Assembly (NCBI RefSeq): GCF_029867415.1
Contig: NC_081183.1
Coordinates: forward strand, 59,346,336 to 59,410,335
Length of the DNA stretch: 64,000 bases
Direction of reading: 5' to 3'
From: Vicia villosa
Taxonomy: Eukaryota; Streptophyta; Magnoliopsida; Fabales; Fabaceae
Numbering within the stretch: position 1 is the first letter of the stretch; each line of letters begins with the position of its first letter. The notes below the pieces were generated by a model. It was not told the origin of the DNA, ran no database searches, and worked only from the letters and a program-made list of their open reading frames with translations. A program made the position numbers and the translations under genes. This document shows positions 59,576 through 64,000 of this stretch, piece by piece.

Positions 59576-60766
59576 GATGCTGAAATAAACAGCGACAACG
59601 GGTGAGAGACTCATTATAAGAAACCTGTTATGCGATGTTATGAATGTAAATGCAATGCTTTCGAGGATCTATAGGAAATTTAGTTTGCAACGTTTAGACA
59701 TTGAATCAAACACAGCTATGTCTAGAGAATTCTGGCTTTCGTCTTTGGACGTCCTTCTTTGAGAATCAAGCTCACCATATCGAGTGGGTCATCGCCTCTG
59801 ATTCGGGATACTTCTGAATTCAAAGGTACATGGCTAGAGGAAAATAAATCCTCTTGCCCCTTGATAGGTACAGAGTCTCTGAATTGGGAGGTACGTGGCC
59901 AGAGGAAAATAAATCCTCTTGCCCCTAGATAGGAATTCAGTCCTTGATAAGAGCACCTGAAATTGTGCGCCCTAAATTCCTAAGATCCTTGAAAGGGTTA
60001 GTTAAATTATGTCATGCTTATGATGTCATGATGTCATGATGTTATGCAAATGCAATACATTAGACTTAGTGTGAGATAGTAAGGACACACGAGTCCTTTC
60101 AATAAAACCTGCGAGGAAACAAAGGTTAGTAGCAAACACAAACAAGTCACACAAGTCACGCCAGTCACACAATTTTGCCTTAAGGTAGGGCTTGCACGTG
60201 GTCCAGAGGTATGTACCCTCCCCCTGAAGTTTAGTTGGTTCAAACCTGTCCTATATAAAGATCGGGTTCTAGGGAGCTCATATCATTGACCTTTCTCGAA
60301 GGCGCGTATCTCAGTTCGGCAATCGAATCGCCGACCGAAAAGGTCCTGAAAGTCCAGTCCATATGAGTGTAGCTTCGAGTATCAACCAACTTCGGTCGGA
60401 ACCAAAGCCGGCCATCTCGCTACTTTCTAATAGGCCAAAGTCAAGTTCGACTAAGGTTCTAAGGGCGAATTAGTGCTTAATGACACCACGCGGCAGCCAA
60501 GCATTTCCTCAGGTCGGATCCCAAGGAACACCAGGACAAACCAATGTGTCACACTAACGATGGCCATCAGATCAACCACATCATTATATGTTGTGCAGTC
60601 TCATTGATCTCATGCCATTTACCTAAGGTACTCAGATCCGGGTTAGGATCTTTCACACAGCAAAATACCCAAAACAGCCCTGCAAAAATAAAGCAAACAA
60701 AGCAAACAATAGAAAACATTTAAGTGATTCCTAAACTTTTAAGGTAACCCCTCTTTTATCGAAAAA
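59576..60766 (-). other. D leader between PBS and Gag
   Basis: About 1.2 kb of non-coding DNA. It contains a duplicated segment with the hairpin AGAGGA/TCCTCT around AAATAAA (59836-59854 and 59901-59919), each followed by TGCCCCT. A small pyrimidine-purine repeat CAAGTCACACAAGTCACGCC lies near 60144. No gene seen. Confidence 0.7.
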
Positions 60767-60784
60767 TCCCCAGCAGAGTCGCCA
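60767..60784 (-). other. D primer binding site (tRNA-Arg type)
   Basis: The minus strand reads TGGCGACTCTGCTGGGGA, identical to the Ogre B site, four bases from the LTR end. Confidence 0.95.
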
Positions 60785-60788
60785 GTTC

Positions 60789-63700
60789 TCTAATACGGTG
60801 AACTGACTTTATCGGAATATTGCGGATAGCAAGAGTCGCCACCGACTTTTATTTTATCCAATTGGAAAGGCTAAAAGAACAGGAAAGACCTTCTTGAAAG
60901 AGATTGAGTTCGGGGGGTAATTTATGCAAAGGGAAGGTGTAAGGCACCCTTTGCATCCATGGTTTTCCATGGGCTCTTAATTGCTTTGCTTGCTCGTTTT
61001 CAGAAAATGTAGATGAAAGAGGAAAAATGGACTTTAGCTCGTAAATGAGCGTAGCCAGTTTTTGAAGAATTTTGAGAAAGAATATAGAAAATAGAGCATG
61101 GCAAGGCAATTAGGGGCAATTACCTTAAACTCAAATGATAGGTCTCTTTTTTAGCCTTTCAGAATGAAAGGGTCTATCCTTGCCATAAGAGGGCAGGAAG
61201 CCTTTCGTTTGGAGGTTGAAGGGTCATCGAGTTATCGTTCGCCCAAAGACTGACCCATGCCATAGAGAGGCAGGTAGTCTAAGAGGAAGGATCCAGAATA
61301 GCCTTTCGTAGGCAACCAGAAGATACCTCAGCCTTTTTCGTAGGCAACTTCCGAGGGTCGAGGTCATGTTAGTGTATCGAAGGCAGCATCATTAGGGACC
61401 ATAGGGACCATGACCTTTAATCGAGGCAACATGGCTGAGGTATCCTCGTATTCGAGGGACTGGCTATTCTGCAAAAATACAAGGCAACAAGGCAACAGGC
61501 AACAAGGCAACAGAGAGGTTACCCAAAAGTGTGCGTGTGTGCACCAATCATGTGATTATATTCAAATATATTATCTTGTAAATTTAGTGATTCTATGTTC
61601 AATTCAAAGGTTGCACTCCCTAGGATTACTAACCACGCATTTAAATAATATAATCAAAACAGATATGGGGGAGGGAAATTGTAACCAGCGGATCCCTTAA
61701 TAGGGTTTGACACAAGTAATAATAAAAGACAAGCAAATATCAGGGTTAGAGTTTAGGGTTACCGATACTCGTGGCTTTGGCAATTTGACAAACCCTAGAA
61801 AAGGCAAACAAAATAGGGTGAGTGTATGGCTAATTCATTGACAATTAGAGTTAACCCTAACTTAAGGAAAAAAATGGCAAAAAGAAATAAAATACGACTA
61901 AGGACTTAGCTTTCACATTTGATCTGATAGGGTTAGTAGTCGGAAGAGATCTCAGGGTTAACCCTGAAAAAGGCAAAGGCAAAAGGAAGGATGAAGGCAA
62001 GACAAACCCCTCATTTTAAAAGAAAATAAAATATGCTTTAAAGATAAGGTACTTAGCTCTGGGTTTTTGATCAGGCGCGTTGTCGGAGTGAACCATGTTG
62101 ATAACCCTGAAAAGGCAAGGCGCAAAAGAAAAGAAAATATTTTAGTGTATTAGAATGTTCATCACAAACCCTGATTTGGGTATAATTTCAATAAGAAAAC
62201 GTAAACGATTTAATTAATTATTGGTCTCGCGACCTAATTAATTAAATCGGGACAATAAAATTAAATCGAGTGTGAAATTATTTTTTATGAATTTCTATGA
62301 ATTAAATATGAATTTTTGAAAATATATAAGTAAATGTAATTTTAATAAAAGATAATGAATAAATATATTAAAAATAATTTAAACAATATAAATATATTAA
62401 AGCAAATAGATAAATTAAAATCAAATATTATTATTAGTAAAAAAAAGGTTTTTGAAATAATATATAGTTTTTATAAAAAAAACAAATAGAAAACACATAT
62501 ATATACATGAATATATAAATAATTAAAAAAATGAAGTTTGTATAATTAAATATAAAAAAATTTGAGGGACTTAGCGTATAATCGTGTGTAGCGCGCCTCT
62601 GCGAATCCATGGCGCACCTGCGCTGTCTGCAGCGTTGGATGGAGAGACGATGGGATCTGACGGCTGGGATGCTGAGGGAGTAGGATAGCGCGTATGTCTT
62701 AACGCGTAGGATCTGGCAGCAACCTCTCTCTCTTCGCGCGCGCCAACGTTTGAATGGGCCAATCAGAAGATGACACGATGTCATCTTCTCCACCAAAAAC
62801 CTGCAAATGTTCTTTTACACCGCTTTTGTGGATGCGCTGTAATAGAACACACTTTCTACACCTGCGGAAAATAACGAACAGGACCTAGAGGACAAAGAAA
62901 TCTTTCGCGAGGGTTCCGTTGAGTTCGTATGACTCTCACGAATCTCACTATGACCTTGATTTGGCCAATAAACACCTGTAGCAAAAAGCCCCAAAACAGA
63001 AGCAAAAACCCTAACAATGGTGGTTGCCTCGGATACGCATAAAAGCATGAGTAAAGTTCCAGAATCCATCATTATATCAAAACAAACACAAATATACCAA
63101 TAGAATTCATGAATCGTGTGTGTATGAACGGAATCGATGCAAACTTTAAAAATTCAAAAACTGACTTACAGAGACGAGTTCTTGGCACGAGGAGGGGTGA
63201 TAGCAATCTGGAATCGTTCAGTGTACTCCTGGGAACGTGTTGTGACTAAAGAAAGTTCCTCTAAACGCCTGTAAATTGGAAACCGAATCTCACTTTTTCT
63301 TGAGATTATGTACGTGAACTAGGGTTCCTCAGAGCCAGATTTTCCAACCCTTGCCTTCTGGATCGATTCTGTATTTATAGGGAGAGCTTTAGGTCAAGAG
63401 AAATTGATCAAATCTCCTTTGAATCAATAATTGAATGTGATGAAAATTTTATTGAAATTTGCCATGGATCCTTTCTAAAATTAGCCAATATAATCCAATA
63501 ATATGCTAATCTTCCTTCCACGAATTTTGAACCAATATTTTGTGTTAATTGATGATTGGAATGAGTCATAAATAGAATCAAATCAATTTTCTCTAATTAG
63601 ATGATGATTTTTTTTTATTTTTACTCATTTTTATTATGAATAAAAATTCAAAATAAATCACATAATTCAAATAAATTCGTGGTACTTGATTCTTAGGCTT

Positions 63701-64000
63701 TGGGTAACTTGGGAAGCAAGATTGAATAAAAATCTCTTGGGCCCATGTGCAAAAACTTCAAATTCCTTCACATTTTTCCCTCCAAAATAGCCTAACTTTG
63801 ATAAGACCTATCTCTCTCCATTTTTGAGGTATAGAAGTGTTCTAGAACTTTTTAGAAACCTTAGAGAGTCCTCTAACCAGTGCCCTTGGTCTCATATCAA
63901 AATCCTTTTCCATTCTCATTTTATGTCCTTTTAAAAAATATGTCTTTTTGTTGACTTTTGAAAAGGACCTATAATGTTTTAGTCCATATCTCTCAAATGA
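60789..64000 (-). repeat. D 5' LTR (partial, runs off right edge)
   Basis: Near-identical to 48977-52200. By comparison the full LTR should end about 540 bp beyond the window. The palindrome recurs at 62206-62249 and the GGCAACA repeat at 61482-61512. Confidence 0.95.
62206..62249. other. 15-bp-arm palindrome in D 5' LTR
   Basis: Same arms and spacer as at 50393-50436, unchanged. Confidence 0.85.

Larger units (their letters stand above)
48977..64000 (-). mobile_element. D: gag-only Tat-type LTR retrotransposon
   Basis: Minus-strand element with a 3' LTR at 48977-52741, polypurine tract, non-coding 3' region, Gag, leader, PBS and a 5' LTR from 60789 beyond the right edge. There is no pol. 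By eye the LTRs differ at only about 20 places over 3.2 kb, so the insertion is recent. It sits in LTR F (left flank CCCCC). The Gag is split by solo LTR H. It needs another element's enzymes, plausibly an Ogre or relative with the same PBS. Confidence 0.9.

Noticed and set aside
14326..64000. Host protein-coding genes
   Set aside because: All longer ORFs match retrotransposon Gag, Pol or ORF1, or lie in LTRs and arrays. No exon-like run with plausible splice sites was found outside the Ogre intron.

Overview
The window is plant nuclear DNA made almost entirely of nested LTR retrotransposons. No host gene, rRNA gene or functional tRNA gene was found. The Ogre-type Ty3/gypsy elements have LTRs over 5 kb, a tRNA-Arg-type primer site (TGGCGACTCTGCTGGGGA), an extra ORF before gag, and an intron between protease and RT. 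Their abundance points to a legume, most likely tribe Fabeae (pea, vetch, faba bean, Lathyrus). The species is an inference.

Layout. (1) 1-14325, minus: Ogre A, running from its 5' LTR (8723-14325) through ORF1, gag, protease and intron to RT/RNase H, where the left edge cuts it. (2) 14326-16901, minus: part of a Tat-type LTR (C1) into which Ogre A inserted. (3) 16902-26526, minus: C2, a Tat-type element with a 5' LTR (23304-26526) and a PBS. Its internal region is non-coding and full of tandem repeats that are largely built from short hairpins. (4) 26527-31913, minus: chromovirus E (initiator-Met PBS, 2.45 kb LTR) with decayed RT/RNase H/integrase, cut by C2. (5) 31914-32782: remnant G, with a broken acidic reading frame. 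(6) 32783-47103, plus: Ogre B, a second copy head-to-head with A, decayed, and cut in pol by (7) chromovirus-type LTR F (47104-48976). F is in turn cut by (8) D (48977 to beyond 64000, minus), a Tat-type element with near-identical LTRs and only a gag gene. That gag is split by solo LTR H (55974-58556, 5-bp target duplication GAAGA).

Insertion order. On the left, A lies in C1, C1 probably in C2, and C2 in E. On the right, H lies in D, D in F, and F in B. D is the youngest full element by eye: about 20 differences over some 3.2 kb of LTR.

Function. Both Ogre copies keep the full order ORF1, gag, TAA stop, protease, acidic linker, 327-bp intron, RT/RNase H. Each carries several stops, frameshifts or deletions, so neither could replicate alone. 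C2 and D have no pol and share non-coding blocks with each other. They look like non-autonomous relatives that would need a partner's enzymes. The most unusual signals are the hairpin structures. C2 and C1 LTRs carry two-stem hairpins that keep their geometry while the arm sequences change. The C2 leader carries six tandem units of up to four hairpins each, with paired changes.
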